A stretch of 36,083 bases of DNA from an uncultured Oscillospiraceae bacterium (GTDB lineage Bacteria > Bacillota > Clostridia > Oscillospirales > Ruminococcaceae), in assembly GCA_934486875.1 (NCBI GenBank), contig CAKSPU010000026.1, positions 1-36,083 of the forward strand. Reading direction: 5' to 3'. The position numbers were made by a program, and so were the translations under genes. The notes below the pieces were generated by a model. That model did no database searches. It was not told the DNA's origin and worked only from the letters and a program-made list of their open reading frames with translations. This document shows positions 23,444-32,616 of this stretch, one piece after another (the first letter of the stretch is position 1; every line of letters starts with the position of its first letter).

Positions 23444-23968
23444 ATGGCACTTCGCAATATATATATTGACGGCGACCCCATTCTCAGAAAAAAATGCAGA
23501 CCTGTTGAAAAGTTTGACGAGAAGCTTCACATTCTCCTTGACGATATGCACGAAACTCTCGACAAGGCAGAGGGCGTGGGTCTTGCAGGTCCCCAGGTGG
23601 GAATGTGCAGACGCATTTTCATAATGCACCTCGAAGACCCCGAGACCCGGCAGATGAGAAAAATTGAGGCGATCAACCCCGAAATAAAGGAGCAGAGCGG
23701 CAAGCAGCGTGTTATGGAGGGCTGCCTTTCCTGCCCCGACAAGTGGGGATATGTCACCCGCCCCAAGCACGTTGTTCTCAGGGCGCAGGACAGAAACGGA
23801 AACTGGTATGAGGAATGCTTTGAGGATCTTGGCGCTCAGTGCGTATGTCACGAGAACGCTCATCTTGACGGTCAGCTCTTCACTGATGTGGTGGAGGAAT
23901 TTGTCCGCCCTGAGGACGTTCAGGAGCGTGGAAGCAAAAAGGTAAAGGTCAAAAAGGCTCGCAGATAA
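23444..23968 (+). CDS. def: Peptide deformylase
   Basis: This 174-residue iron/zinc enzyme removes the formyl group from new proteins. Motif 1 is GVGLAGPQVG (44-53; Gly replaces the second Ala of the usual AAPQ), motif 2 EGCLSCPD with metal ligand Cys94, and motif 3 CHENAHLDG with His136, catalytic Glu137 and His140. The usual Asp before the second histidine is Ala. All metal ligands are present, so it should be active. It is paired with fmt, the opposing enzyme, 27 bp downstream. Confidence 0.94.
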   Translation: MALRNIYIDGDPILRKKCRPVEKFDEKLHILLDDMHETLDKAEGVGLAGPQVGMCRRIFIMHLEDPETRQMRKIEAINPEIKEQSGKQRVMEGCLSCPDKWGYVTRPKHVVLRAQDRNGNWYEECFEDLGAQCVCHENAHLDGQLFTDVVEEFVRPEDVQERGSKKVKVKKARR

Positions 23969-23995
23969 GCCGTCTGCGGAAAGGAGCAGAGCATA

Positions 23996-24913
23996 ATGGA
24001 TATTGTTTTTATGGGTACTCCCGATTTTGCCGTTCCCTGTCTCAGGGCGCTTGTTGAAAGCGGCGAAAATGTGAAGGCTGTATTCACTCAGCCAGACAAG
24101 CCCAAGGGAAGAGGCTACAAGCTGACCCCGCCTCCTGTCAAGGAATATGCGGTCTCACAGAATATCCCCGTGTATCAGCCCGTGAGTATGAAAAAGGGTG
24201 GGGAAGCCGATAATGCATATGAGCTTTTAAAAGAGCTTGCTCCCGAGCTTATCGTGGTGGTGGCATACGGTCAGATACTGCCCAAAAGGATACTCGATAT
24301 CCCCAAGACCTACTGCATAAATATCCACGCTTCACTGCTCCCGAGATACAGAGGCGCAGGACCTATCCAGTGGTGCATACTTGACGGCGAAAAGGTCACA
24401 GGCGTTACCTCTATGATAATGGCTGAGGGGCTTGACACAGGCGATATGCTTATCAGGGACTCCATTGAGATAGGCGAAAACGAAACTGCCGATGAGCTTC
24501 ACGACAGGCTTTCCGAGCTTGGCGCAAAGGTGCTCCTTGACACCGTTAAGGCAATAAAGTCGGGAGATGTTCACCCCGAAAAGCAGGACGACAGCTTATC
24601 AAATTATGCTCCGAGACTTACTAAGGAGCTTTGCCCCATTGATTTTACCAAGTCCGCAAAGGAGATACACGACCGGATAAGGGGACTTTCCTCCTGGCCC
24701 TGTGCGGTGGCGAATATTGCGGGCAGAAAGCTTAAAATTTACCGCAGCGAGCTTGACGGTATCCGTCACGGCGGCTCTGCGGGAGAAATATGCGACAAGG
24801 ATAAATTCACCGTTGTCTGCGGCGACGGCTTCGGCATAACCTTTACCGAGGTTCAGGCAGAGGGCGGAAAGAGAATGAAAACAGCCGATTACCTGAGAGG
24901 AAATAAGCTTTAA
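23996..24913 (+). CDS. fmt: Methionyl-tRNA formyltransferase
   Basis: This 305-residue enzyme formylates initiator Met-tRNA using 10-formyl-tetrahydrofolate. It begins with MDIVFMGTPDFAVPCLRAL, and the active-site region NIHASLLPRYRGAGPIQW carries the catalytic Asn/His, with DTGDML following. The C-terminal tRNA-binding domain ends with KTADYLRGNK. A GGAGCAG site precedes ATG. It lies 11 bp before the zinc protease gene. Confidence 0.95.
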   Translation: MDIVFMGTPDFAVPCLRALVESGENVKAVFTQPDKPKGRGYKLTPPPVKEYAVSQNIPVYQPVSMKKGGEADNAYELLKELAPELIVVVAYGQILPKRILDIPKTYCINIHASLLPRYRGAGPIQWCILDGEKVTGVTSMIMAEGLDTGDMLIRDSIEIGENETADELHDRLSELGAKVLLDTVKAIKSGDVHPEKQDDSLSNYAPRLTKELCPIDFTKSAKEIHDRIRGLSSWPCAVANIAGRKLKIYRSELDGIRHGGSAGEICDKDKFTVVCGDGFGITFTEVQAEGGKRMKTADYLRGNKL

Positions 24914-24924
24914 GGAGAGATATT

Positions 24925-25605
24925 ATGTACTGGGACAGCACTATAATCATTCTTATCCCTGCGATAATTTTCAGCATCGTTGCGCAGATAATGGTAAAAT
25001 CTGCATTCTCTGAGTACAGCAAGGTCAGAAACAGCAGAGGTCTTACGGGTGCGGACGCTGCCCGTGAGATACTTGACAGGAACGGTCTTACAAATGTCCG
25101 CATCGAGCATATAAGCGGCAGTCTTACCGACCATTATGACCCGACAGCCAATGTTATCCGCCTTTCGGACGATGTTTACGGCAGTGCCACAGTTGCGGCT
25201 GTGGGCGTTGCTGCTCACGAGGCGGGTCACGCAGTTCAGTATGCAGAGGGGTATTTCCCCATTAAGATAAGAAACGCTATAATCCCCGTTACACGCTTCG
25301 GTTCGAGCCTTTCCACGCCCCTTGTTATCCTCGGACTTGCGCTGTCCCGGGATTTCCTTATCACTGCGGGAATACTGCTTTTCTGTGCGGTGGTGCTTTT
25401 TCAGGCGATAACGCTGCCCGTTGAGTTCAATGCCAGCGGCAGGGCACTGAAGACCCTCCGCTCTTCGCATTTCCTTGAAGATGACGAGATGAAGGGCGCA
25501 AGACGTGTGCTTACAGCTGCGGCAATGACATATGTTGCGGCAATGCTTTCCGCTCTTCTTAGCCTTATACGTCTGCTTGCGATCTCGGGCAGACGAAGAA
25601 GATAA
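24925..25605 (+). CDS. YugP-type membrane zinc metallopeptidase
   Basis: This 226-residue membrane protein of the Zn_peptidase_2 (YugP) family has an N-terminal helix at about 7-23 and the zinc motif HEAGH at 98-102 in AAVGVAAHEAGHAVQYA. Three more hydrophobic segments follow, at about 130-145, 146-165 and 200-218. The physiological substrate is unknown. B. subtilis does not have this gene between fmt and rsmB, so it is an addition to the conserved block. It has a GGAGAGA site and is followed by rsmB after 21 bp. Confidence 0.88.
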   Translation: MYWDSTIIILIPAIIFSIVAQIMVKSAFSEYSKVRNSRGLTGADAAREILDRNGLTNVRIEHISGSLTDHYDPTANVIRLSDDVYGSATVAAVGVAAHEAGHAVQYAEGYFPIKIRNAIIPVTRFGSSLSTPLVILGLALSRDFLITAGILLFCAVVLFQAITLPVEFNASGRALKTLRSSHFLEDDEMKGARRVLTAAAMTYVAAMLSALLSLIRLLAISGRRRR

Positions 25606-25626
25606 ATTTGATTTTGGAGTGATCTT

Positions 25627-26955
25627 ATGTCCGCAAGACTTGCCGCTTACAGGCTCATTGACAGAGTTGAGGGCAGTGCATATTCAAATATTGCCCTTGA
25701 CGGCGTTTTTAAGGACAGCTCTCTTTCGGAGCGTGACAAAGCGTTTGCGGCAAGGCTTTTCTACGGTGTTGTCGAAAGGCGGATAACTCTTGAGCATCTC
25801 CTTTCAAAATACCTTTCAAAGCCTGTCGGCAAGCTTGACAAGCAGGTGAGGATAACCCTTATGATGGGGGCATATCAGCTCCTTTATATGGATAATGTTC
25901 CCGACAGCGCCGCTGTCAGCGAGTCCGCAGAGCTTGTGAAGAAGCTGAAAAAGGCTTCCGCTGCGGGAATGGTGAATGCGGTGCTGAGAAACATTATAAG
26001 GGACGGCAGGAAAATTCCCGAGGTCAAGGGTGACAAATACAAAAAGATGTCCGTTGAGTATTCCTGCCCCGAGGAGCTTGTAAGGCGCATATGCGAGGGG
26101 TACGGCGAGGAAAATGCGGTGTCGCTCCTTGAAAATGCCCTGCTCCCCTCCATATGCACACTCAGGGCAAACACGATGAAAACAAGCGGCAGTGTCCTTG
26201 CGGAAAGCCTTTCGCAGAGAGGTGTGAGGGCATATGTAAGCCCCCTTGACGAAAACACAGTCATCTGTGAGAATCTCCGTGATGTGGAGAATGACGAAGA
26301 TTTCAGGGCGGGAAATTATCACGCTCAGGACTATTCGTCGCAGCTTTGCTGCAAGGCGGTCGATCCGAAGGCGGGGGAGACGGTCATTGACCTGTGCGCT
26401 GCCCCCGGCGGCAAGACCTTTACAATGGCGGAGCTTATGAATGACGAGGGCAGGATAATTGCCTGCGAGCTTCACGAGAAGCGGACGGGTCTTATCAGGC
26501 AGGGCGCAGAACGTCTCGGGCTTCACTGCATTGAAACAATGACCAATGACGCAAGGGTACATAATGACAGTCTGCCAATGGCGGACAGGGTGCTCTGCGA
26601 TGTTCCGTGCAGCGGCTACGGCGTTATCAGGGGCAAGCCCGAGATACGCTACAAGCCCCTTTCCGATGCTGACGGGCTGCCGAGGGTACAGCTTGAGATA
26701 CTTTCGGCGGCGGCTGAATATGTAAAAGAGGGCGGACTGCTCGTCTATTCCACCTGCACGGTGAATATCAATGAAAATGAGCGTGTTGTGGAAGCATTTC
26801 TTGAAAAGCACGGCGAATTTCACGGGGAGGGATTTCCCGGGGAAATGGGCAGTTTTTTCAAAGGAAAATTTATGACCGCAGTTTTTGCAAAGGATTTCGG
26901 CGGAGACGGTTTTTTCATCTGCCGTCTGAGAAAGGAAGGCTCCCGTGGAGACTGA
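25627..26955 (+). CDS. rsmB: 16S rRNA m5C967 methyltransferase
   Basis: This 442-residue enzyme methylates C967 of 16S rRNA. The N-terminal NusB-like RNA-binding domain covers about 1-140. The AdoMet site DLCAAPGGKTFTMAEL lies near 255-270. The two catalytic cysteines are in CDVPCSGYGVIRGKPEIRYK and YSTCTVN. Its end overlaps the GTG start of rlmN by 11 bp. Confidence 0.93.
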   Translation: MSARLAAYRLIDRVEGSAYSNIALDGVFKDSSLSERDKAFAARLFYGVVERRITLEHLLSKYLSKPVGKLDKQVRITLMMGAYQLLYMDNVPDSAAVSESAELVKKLKKASAAGMVNAVLRNIIRDGRKIPEVKGDKYKKMSVEYSCPEELVRRICEGYGEENAVSLLENALLPSICTLRANTMKTSGSVLAESLSQRGVRAYVSPLDENTVICENLRDVENDEDFRAGNYHAQDYSSQLCCKAVDPKAGETVIDLCAAPGGKTFTMAELMNDEGRIIACELHEKRTGLIRQGAERLGLHCIETMTNDARVHNDSLPMADRVLCDVPCSGYGVIRGKPEIRYKPLSDADGLPRVQLEILSAAAEYVKEGGLLVYSTCTVNINENERVVEAFLEKHGEFHGEGFPGEMGSFFKGKFMTAVFAKDFGGDGFFICRLRKEGSRGD

Positions 26956-27979
26956 AAAGCTTGATATTTTATCCCTGTCTCTCGATGAGATCATCATAGA
27001 GCTTGACGCTATGGGAGAGAAAAAATTCCGTGCGGAGCAGATATTTAACTGGCTTCACGTAAAAAAAGTTACGGAATTTTCAGAAATGTCTAACATTTCG
27101 TTGGAACTTCGCACAAAACTTTCTGAAAAATTTTATATAAAGCGACTAAATATTGTCAAAAGACTTGAATCTTGTGTAGATAATACGATAAAATATCTTT
27201 ATGAGCTTGACGACGGGAACCACGTGGAATCCGTTCTTATGGACTACAAGCACGGAAACAGTATCTGCATATCCACTCAGGTGGGCTGCAAAATGGGCTG
27301 CAATTTCTGCGCTTCCACCATTGCGGGATTCAGACGGAATCTCACCCCCTCGGAAATGCTTATGCAGATATACCTTGCGGAAAAGGACAGCGGACGGCAC
27401 GTTGACAGCCTTGTGCTTATGGGCATCGGTGAGCCGCTGGATAATTATGAGAATGTTATCAGGTTCCTGGAGCTTCTGAGCTTTCCCAAGGGCAGAAATA
27501 TGAGCCTGAGACACGTTTCCCTTTCCACCTGCGGCATTGTACCCGGGATAAACGATCTGGCAAAGCTGAAAACGGGGCTTACCCTTTCGGTTTCCCTCCA
27601 TTCTGCGGATAATGCACGCAGGAGCGAGATAATGCCCGTGAACAGGAAATGGGACATAAACGAGCTCATCGCTGCGTGCAGGAAATATATTGCCGAAACA
27701 GGCAGGCGTATTTCCTTTGAATACGCTGTTATAAGCGGTGTCAATGATTCAGCGGCGGACGCAGAGGCGCTGGCACGGCTCCTTAAGGGAATGAACTGCC
27801 ACATCAACCTTATCCCTGTGAACAAGATAAAGGAGCGCAGCTACAGCGCTGACAGGAAATCGGTGGAGCAGTTTATGAAACGGCTTGAAAAGCTTGGAAT
27901 GAATGTGACGATAAGACGCACTCTGGGTGCGGATATAAATGCCGCCTGCGGTCAGCTCAGGCGGGAATATGAAATATAG
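26945..27979 (+). CDS. rlmN: Dual-specificity rRNA/tRNA m2A methyltransferase RlmN
   Basis: This 344-residue radical-SAM enzyme methylates A2503 of 23S rRNA and A37 of some tRNAs. The cluster motif CKMGCNFC (Cys115/119/122), LVLMGIGEPL and the catalytic C-terminal Cys335 (NAACGQL) are all present. It starts at GTG inside the end of rsmB with an AAAGGAAG site 6 nt upstream. Confidence 0.95.
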   Translation: METEKLDILSLSLDEIIIELDAMGEKKFRAEQIFNWLHVKKVTEFSEMSNISLELRTKLSEKFYIKRLNIVKRLESCVDNTIKYLYELDDGNHVESVLMDYKHGNSICISTQVGCKMGCNFCASTIAGFRRNLTPSEMLMQIYLAEKDSGRHVDSLVLMGIGEPLDNYENVIRFLELLSFPKGRNMSLRHVSLSTCGIVPGINDLAKLKTGLTLSVSLHSADNARRSEIMPVNRKWDINELIAACRKYIAETGRRISFEYAVISGVNDSAADAEALARLLKGMNCHINLIPVNKIKERSYSADRKSVEQFMKRLEKLGMNVTIRRTLGADINAACGQLRREYEI

Positions 27980-28009
27980 CGGAAATACCACGGAAAGGAC
28001 TGAGACAGT

Positions 28010-28729
28010 ATGATGGTTTATGCTCACACCGATATCGGAAACGGACGCTCCGAAAATCAGGACTGCGTTGACAGTGCTGTACTGGAGGACGCTGTTTTTG
28101 CCGTGGTGTGCGACGGAATGGGCGGCTCCAATGCGGGCAGGGAAGCCAGCAGCCGTGCCGCTGCCATCATAAAGGAGCGGATAATCAAAAGCTACAGGAG
28201 CGATTTTGACATCAACAAGATACGAAATCTCCTTGTGGCTTCGGTAAAGACCGCCAATGCTGTTGTATATGACCTTGGCTCGGCTGTTCCCGAATGGAAC
28301 GGTATGGGCACCACCTGCGTTGCCTGCCTGATAAGGAACGGGCTGGTACATACGGTGAACGTGGGAGATTCACGTGCGTATCTTGTCACACACGAGATAC
28401 GGCAGATAACGAAGGATCACTCAATGGTAATGAACCTCTATGAACGGGGGGACATTACCAAGGAGGAACTGAAAAATCACCCGAAGCGCAATGTTATAAC
28501 CCGTGCGGTGGGAGTTGCCGAGAATGTGGAGCCCGATTATTTCGAGAACGAGCTTCCTCAGGGCGGCGCAGTGATCCTCTGCACCGACGGTTTATCGAAT
28601 TACTGCGATGAGGGCGTGATGTTCCGTATGACTAAGGACCTCTCTCCCGAGGAGCTCCCTAAGGCTCTTGTAAAAAATGCACTTGACAACGGCAGCGGTG
28701 ACAACATCACTGCGGCTGTTATGAAATAA
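28010..28729 (+). CDS. prpC: PP2C-type serine/threonine phosphatase (PrpC/Stp)
   Basis: This 239-residue metal-dependent phosphatase reverses the action of the adjacent PrkC kinase. PP2C metal-binding motifs are visible: DIGNGRSENQD near the start, VVCDGMGGSNAG near 33-44, VGDSRAYL near 122, ILCTDGLSNY and GSGDNITAAV near the end. The start has two ATG codons in a row; the first is used here. A GGAAAGGAC site precedes it. The phosphatase-kinase order is the same as in Bacillus. Confidence 0.94.
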   Translation: MMVYAHTDIGNGRSENQDCVDSAVLEDAVFAVVCDGMGGSNAGREASSRAAAIIKERIIKSYRSDFDINKIRNLLVASVKTANAVVYDLGSAVPEWNGMGTTCVACLIRNGLVHTVNVGDSRAYLVTHEIRQITKDHSMVMNLYERGDITKEELKNHPKRNVITRAVGVAENVEPDYFENELPQGGAVILCTDGLSNYCDEGVMFRMTKDLSPEELPKALVKNALDNGSGDNITAAVMK

Positions 28730-28762
28730 TCGGTTTATCCGAGTTTAAACGGAGTGGATCAG

Positions 28763-31012
28763 ATGGATAAGAATATCGGCAAGAAGCTTGACGGCCGCTA
28801 TGAGATAACCGAGCTTATCGGCATCGGCGGTATGGCGGACGTTTACAAGGCTGTGGATCTGGTTGAAAACAGAACTGTTGCCGTTAAAATTCTGAAAAAT
28901 GAATTTGCAGACAATGACGATTTCGTAAGACGGTTCAGAAATGAATCCAAGGCGATCGCAGTGCTCAGTCACCCGAATATCGTCAGGATTTATGACGTGG
29001 GCTTCAGCGACCGCATTCAGTTTATCGTTATGGAATATATCGACGGTATTACCCTGAAGGAGTTTATGGAGCAGCAGGGCGTTCTGAAGTGGAAGGACTC
29101 CGTTCATTTCATAATTCAGATCCTGAGAGCCTTGCAGCACGCTCACGACAGGGGAATCGTCCACCGTGACATCAAGCCCCAGAACATTATGCTTTTCCCT
29201 GACGGAACTATCAAGGTCATGGACTTCGGCATCGCAAGGTTTGCGAGGGAAGAGGGCAAGACCATTTCCGACAAGGCAATCGGCAGCGTTCATTACATCA
29301 GTCCCGAGCAGGCGAGAGGCGATGTCACCGATGAAAAGAGCGATATCTATTCAGTGGGCGTTATGCTTTATGAGATGCTCACGGGCGTTAAGCCTTTTGA
29401 TGCGGACACTCCCATTGCCGTTGCCCTTATGCATATGCAGAGCACTCCGAAGCCCCCGAGAGCTATCAACAACACGATCCCCGAGGGACTTGAAAGCATT
29501 GTTATGAGAGCTATGCAGAGAGACGCTTCCAAGCGCTATCAGTCCGCTTCGGAAATGATAAAGGACATCGAGGAGTTCAAGCAGAACCCGAGCATTGTCT
29601 TTGAATACAGCTTTGACCAAGGTCAGGAGGACGCTGAAAAGACCCAGTATTTCAAGCGCCCCGAAACTCCGAGTGCCGAGAAAAGCACGACTGTTCCCGC
29701 AAACAGATTCAAAGAAGAAGCTCCCAAAAAGGTCTATAAGGACGAGGTGAGAAAAACGAAGCCCAAGAAATCCAAACAGGAAGTTTACGAGGACGAGGAT
29801 ATTGACGATTACGATGACGATGATGACGGAGAGGTTTCAAAGTCCTCATATTTCGTTGTGACGCTGACCGCTATCGCTGCGGCGGTGGTCATTATCGCTA
29901 TGGTTTTCATAACCGTTGTCATTCTGAATAACATTGTGGGCAACGAAGCTACCGAGCCTATGGTAAATCTTGTGGGTCATGAGTATCAGTACTGCAAGAC
30001 CTATTATGCCGAGTATTTTACCCTTGTTGTGGGCGGCGAGCAGTATGATTCCGAGATACCCAAGGGTTATATAATTTCCCATACACCCAAGGAGGGTGCG
30101 CCTATCGTAAAGGGCAACACTGAGGTCAAGGCTATTGTCAGCAAGGGTCCTCAGATGGTCATGGTGCCGAATGTTTATTCTCTTGAAGCAAACACTGCCG
30201 AAAGTATGATAAACGGTCAGAAGCTTAAGGTCAGCATCGTTATGCAGAACAGTGACGCTGAAAAGAACACTGTTATAAAGACCGAGCCTGAGCGAAATAC
30301 AGAGGTGGAGATAGATTCCACCGTAATTATGTACGTGAGCCTGGGACCTGAAGTTTATGACGTTATTATGCCAAATCTCATCGGTCAGAACAAGGACGAT
30401 GCAAAGGCTGCCCTTGAAAAGCAGGGCTTTACCGTTCAGCTCCAGCCCGAGGATTCCGCAGAAGAGGCTGACACCGTTATCGCTCAGAGCATTCCCGCTC
30501 TTGATGCAGAGGGCAAGTCAAATATTGTAAGCCCCAACCAGTCCGTAACTCTCACATACAGCACGGGCAAGGCTCCCAAGCAGGCTGTGAACATTACCTT
30601 TGCAGTTCCCGACGGATTAAAGGGCAAGGCTGTATTCAACGCTTATGTGGGCGGAAATATGGCAGGCACCATATCCGTTGACAATATCGGATATGTTTCC
30701 ACTATCTCCATTCCCGTTGAGGGCAGCGATACTCAGAAAACCGTTGTGGAGGTGGCTGACGACAAGGGCAACACCGAGATACTCGGCGAATACAACGTTG
30801 ATTTCACCACAATGACAGTTTCCGAGGTCAGATTTGACAAGAACATTCTTGTAACAATGTTCGGCGTTCCCGAGCCCACCGAAACGCAGGCACCGAGCAT
30901 TGATTCACCCTTTGATCAGGGAACGACCTTCTCCGATCCTGTCGGCGGCGCAGACATTATTGACAACAACAATTACGAAGATTGGTGGAACAGCATCATA
31001 AACAGCTATTAA
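28763..31012 (+). CDS. prkC: PASTA-domain serine/threonine kinase PrkC/PknB
   Basis: This 749-residue membrane kinase senses muropeptides or cell-wall precursors. The kinase domain spans about 10-270, with GIGGMADV near 21-28, Lys42, HRDIKPQN at 134-141 and DFG at 154-156. An acidic linker, one membrane helix at about 363-388 and three PASTA repeats (about 402-468, 469-535, 537-610) follow. A 140-residue C-terminal extension with an Ig-like look and a Pro/Thr-rich tail ending in YEDWWNSIINSY is unusual. I start it at ATG 28763 because the CGGAG site is 8 nt upstream; a GTG at 28754 is less likely. Confidence 0.94.
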   Translation: MDKNIGKKLDGRYEITELIGIGGMADVYKAVDLVENRTVAVKILKNEFADNDDFVRRFRNESKAIAVLSHPNIVRIYDVGFSDRIQFIVMEYIDGITLKEFMEQQGVLKWKDSVHFIIQILRALQHAHDRGIVHRDIKPQNIMLFPDGTIKVMDFGIARFAREEGKTISDKAIGSVHYISPEQARGDVTDEKSDIYSVGVMLYEMLTGVKPFDADTPIAVALMHMQSTPKPPRAINNTIPEGLESIVMRAMQRDASKRYQSASEMIKDIEEFKQNPSIVFEYSFDQGQEDAEKTQYFKRPETPSAEKSTTVPANRFKEEAPKKVYKDEVRKTKPKKSKQEVYEDEDIDDYDDDDDGEVSKSSYFVVTLTAIAAAVVIIAMVFITVVILNNIVGNEATEPMVNLVGHEYQYCKTYYAEYFTLVVGGEQYDSEIPKGYIISHTPKEGAPIVKGNTEVKAIVSKGPQMVMVPNVYSLEANTAESMINGQKLKVSIVMQNSDAEKNTVIKTEPERNTEVEIDSTVIMYVSLGPEVYDVIMPNLIGQNKDDAKAALEKQGFTVQLQPEDSAEEADTVIAQSIPALDAEGKSNIVSPNQSVTLTYSTGKAPKQAVNITFAVPDGLKGKAVFNAYVGGNMAGTISVDNIGYVSTISIPVEGSDTQKTVVEVADDKGNTEILGEYNVDFTTMTVSEVRFDKNILVTMFGVPEPTETQAPSIDSPFDQGTTFSDPVGGADIIDNNNYEDWWNSIINSY

Positions 31013-31019
31013 GTTTTTT

Positions 31020-31056
31020 ACGGGCAGGTAAGGCATATGTCTTTCCTGCCTGTTTT
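31020..31056 (+). terminator. Hairpin terminator or attenuator between prkC and rsgA
   Basis: The stem CGGGCAGG/CCTGCCTG (31021-31028 with 31045-31052, one G-T pair) encloses a 16-nt loop that can pair further. TTTT follows. The rsgA ribosome site AGGAGAG comes right after, so rsgA must be expressed by read-through or from an unseen promoter. Confidence 0.65.
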
Positions 31057-31070
31057 ATAGGAGAGATGTT

Positions 31071-31952
31071 ATGGATAAGGGCACAAAGGGACTTATTCTC
31101 GAATCCCTTGGGGGACTTTACACGGTGGAGGACGAAAACGGGGAGCTTTTGAAGCTCAAAGCAAGGGGGATATTCAGAAAAGACGGCTTTTCCCCCTGCG
31201 CAGGGGACAGATGCATCATAAAGGACGGCGTTATAAGCGGGATCGAGGAGCGGAAAAACAGCATTATCCGTCCGCCACTTGCAAATCTTGATGTTATGGT
31301 GTTCGTGGTCTCCACCTGTGAGCCTGCACCAAATCTGACGCTGCTTGACAAGTTCATTGCGGTGTGCGAATACAAGTCCATTGAGCCTGTTATCGCCGTT
31401 ACTAAGGTCGATCTGAAGGAAAACAGGCTAATTCCCGAGATATACGAAAAAATAGGCATTTCCGTGGTGGTCTGCGACTATGACAATGACAGCGGACTTG
31501 ATATCATCAGGGAGAACATAAGGGGCAGGATTTGCGCATTTACGGGAAATACGGGTGCGGGAAAATCCACGCTCTTAAATCACCTTGCGCCCGAGCTTGA
31601 AATAAAGACAGCCGAGATAAGCCGAAAGCTTGGAAGAGGCAGACATACCACCCGTGTTTCAAGACTTTATAAGCTTTTTGACGGCTATGCTGCGGACACT
31701 CCGGGATTTTCAAGCTTTGAGACGATGCAGTATGCGGTCATATTAAAGGACAAGCTGAAATACTGTTTCAGGGAATTTGAGGAATATGAGGACAAATGCA
31801 GGTTTGCGGACTGCAATCATATCAAGGAAAAGGGCTGTGAGGTGCTCGAAGCCGTGAAGCGGGGAGATATTGCCCGTTCAAGGCACGAAAGCTACTGCGA
31901 AATGTATGAGGAAGCCAAAAATATCAAGGAATGGGAGATAAACGGAAAATGA
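31071..31952 (+). CDS. rsgA: Ribosome small-subunit GTPase RsgA
   Basis: This 293-residue circularly permuted GTPase matures the 30S subunit. An OB-fold is at the N-terminus, then G4 (VTKVD), then G1 GNTGAGKST near 160 and G3 DTPGFSSF near 205, in permuted order. A zinc site (CRFADCNH..C) is at the C-terminus. The stop overlaps the thiN start by four bases (ATGA). It is CpgA in Bacillus. Confidence 0.94.
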   Translation: MDKGTKGLILESLGGLYTVEDENGELLKLKARGIFRKDGFSPCAGDRCIIKDGVISGIEERKNSIIRPPLANLDVMVFVVSTCEPAPNLTLLDKFIAVCEYKSIEPVIAVTKVDLKENRLIPEIYEKIGISVVVCDYDNDSGLDIIRENIRGRICAFTGNTGAGKSTLLNHLAPELEIKTAEISRKLGRGRHTTRVSRLYKLFDGYAADTPGFSSFETMQYAVILKDKLKYCFREFEEYEDKCRFADCNHIKEKGCEVLEAVKRGDIARSRHESYCEMYEEAKNIKEWEINGK

Positions 31953-32554
31953 TATGCGTTATTTTCGGCGGAGCGGATATGAACAGCGTCGATGTGAAAA
32001 TTCCCGAAAATGCATATGTTATTGCGGCTGATTCGGGATACCGCCATTGTCTGGGATATGGCGTGAAGCCCAATCTTATCCTCGGGGATTTTGACAGCTG
32101 GGAGGGCATTCTCCCCGATGACTGCGAGATCTTCAGAGCTCCCCGTGAAAAGGACGACACTGACCTTATGCTTGCGGTGAAAACGGGCTTTGAAAAGGGC
32201 TGCCGAACATTTTGCATATACGGCGCTGACGGCGGAAGAATGGGTCATACCGCTGCGGCTGTGCAGACCCTTGCGTATATTGAGAGCAATGGGGGAGAGG
32301 GCGTGCTTTTCGGAAACGGCTTCGTTATGAGGGTGTACGGCGAGGGAACGGTGAAGCTTCACAGGGACGGGGCAAAATATCTCTCGGTCTTTGCTCTCAC
32401 GGAGGCGGCGGAGATAAGGGAGAAGGATCTCAAATACAGCGGCGAGCTGAGGCTCACTTATGATTTCCCGCTTGGTGTAAGCAATGAATTTATCGGCGAT
32501 ACGGCTGAAATAGAGGTAAGGACGGGCAAAATTCTTGTAATTCTTGAAAAATAA
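31949..32554 (+). CDS. thiN: Thiamine pyrophosphokinase
   Basis: This 201-residue enzyme converts thiamine to thiamine diphosphate. It begins MICVIFGGADMNSV, and the catalytic and substrate-binding stretches AADSGYRHCLGYGVKPNLILGDFDSW, KDDTDLMLA and GADGGRMGHT are visible. The ATG at 31949 overlaps the rsgA stop and has a GGGAG site; an in-frame ATG at 31931 lacks one. In Bacillus the rpe gene lies between rsgA and thiN; here it is absent. Confidence 0.9.
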   Translation: MICVIFGGADMNSVDVKIPENAYVIAADSGYRHCLGYGVKPNLILGDFDSWEGILPDDCEIFRAPREKDDTDLMLAVKTGFEKGCRTFCIYGADGGRMGHTAAAVQTLAYIESNGGEGVLFGNGFVMRVYGEGTVKLHRDGAKYLSVFALTEAAEIREKDLKYSGELRLTYDFPLGVSNEFIGDTAEIEVRTGKILVILEK

Positions 32555-32616
32555 TGTGTCAAAACCGCATTTTGCGAATAATATGAACTATGCCAATAAA
32601 TTCGGAGGTGCGTTTT

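Noticed and set aside
25816..26997. A 393-codon minus-strand open frame across rsmB
   Set aside because: Antisense of rsmB, which has both catalytic cysteine motifs.
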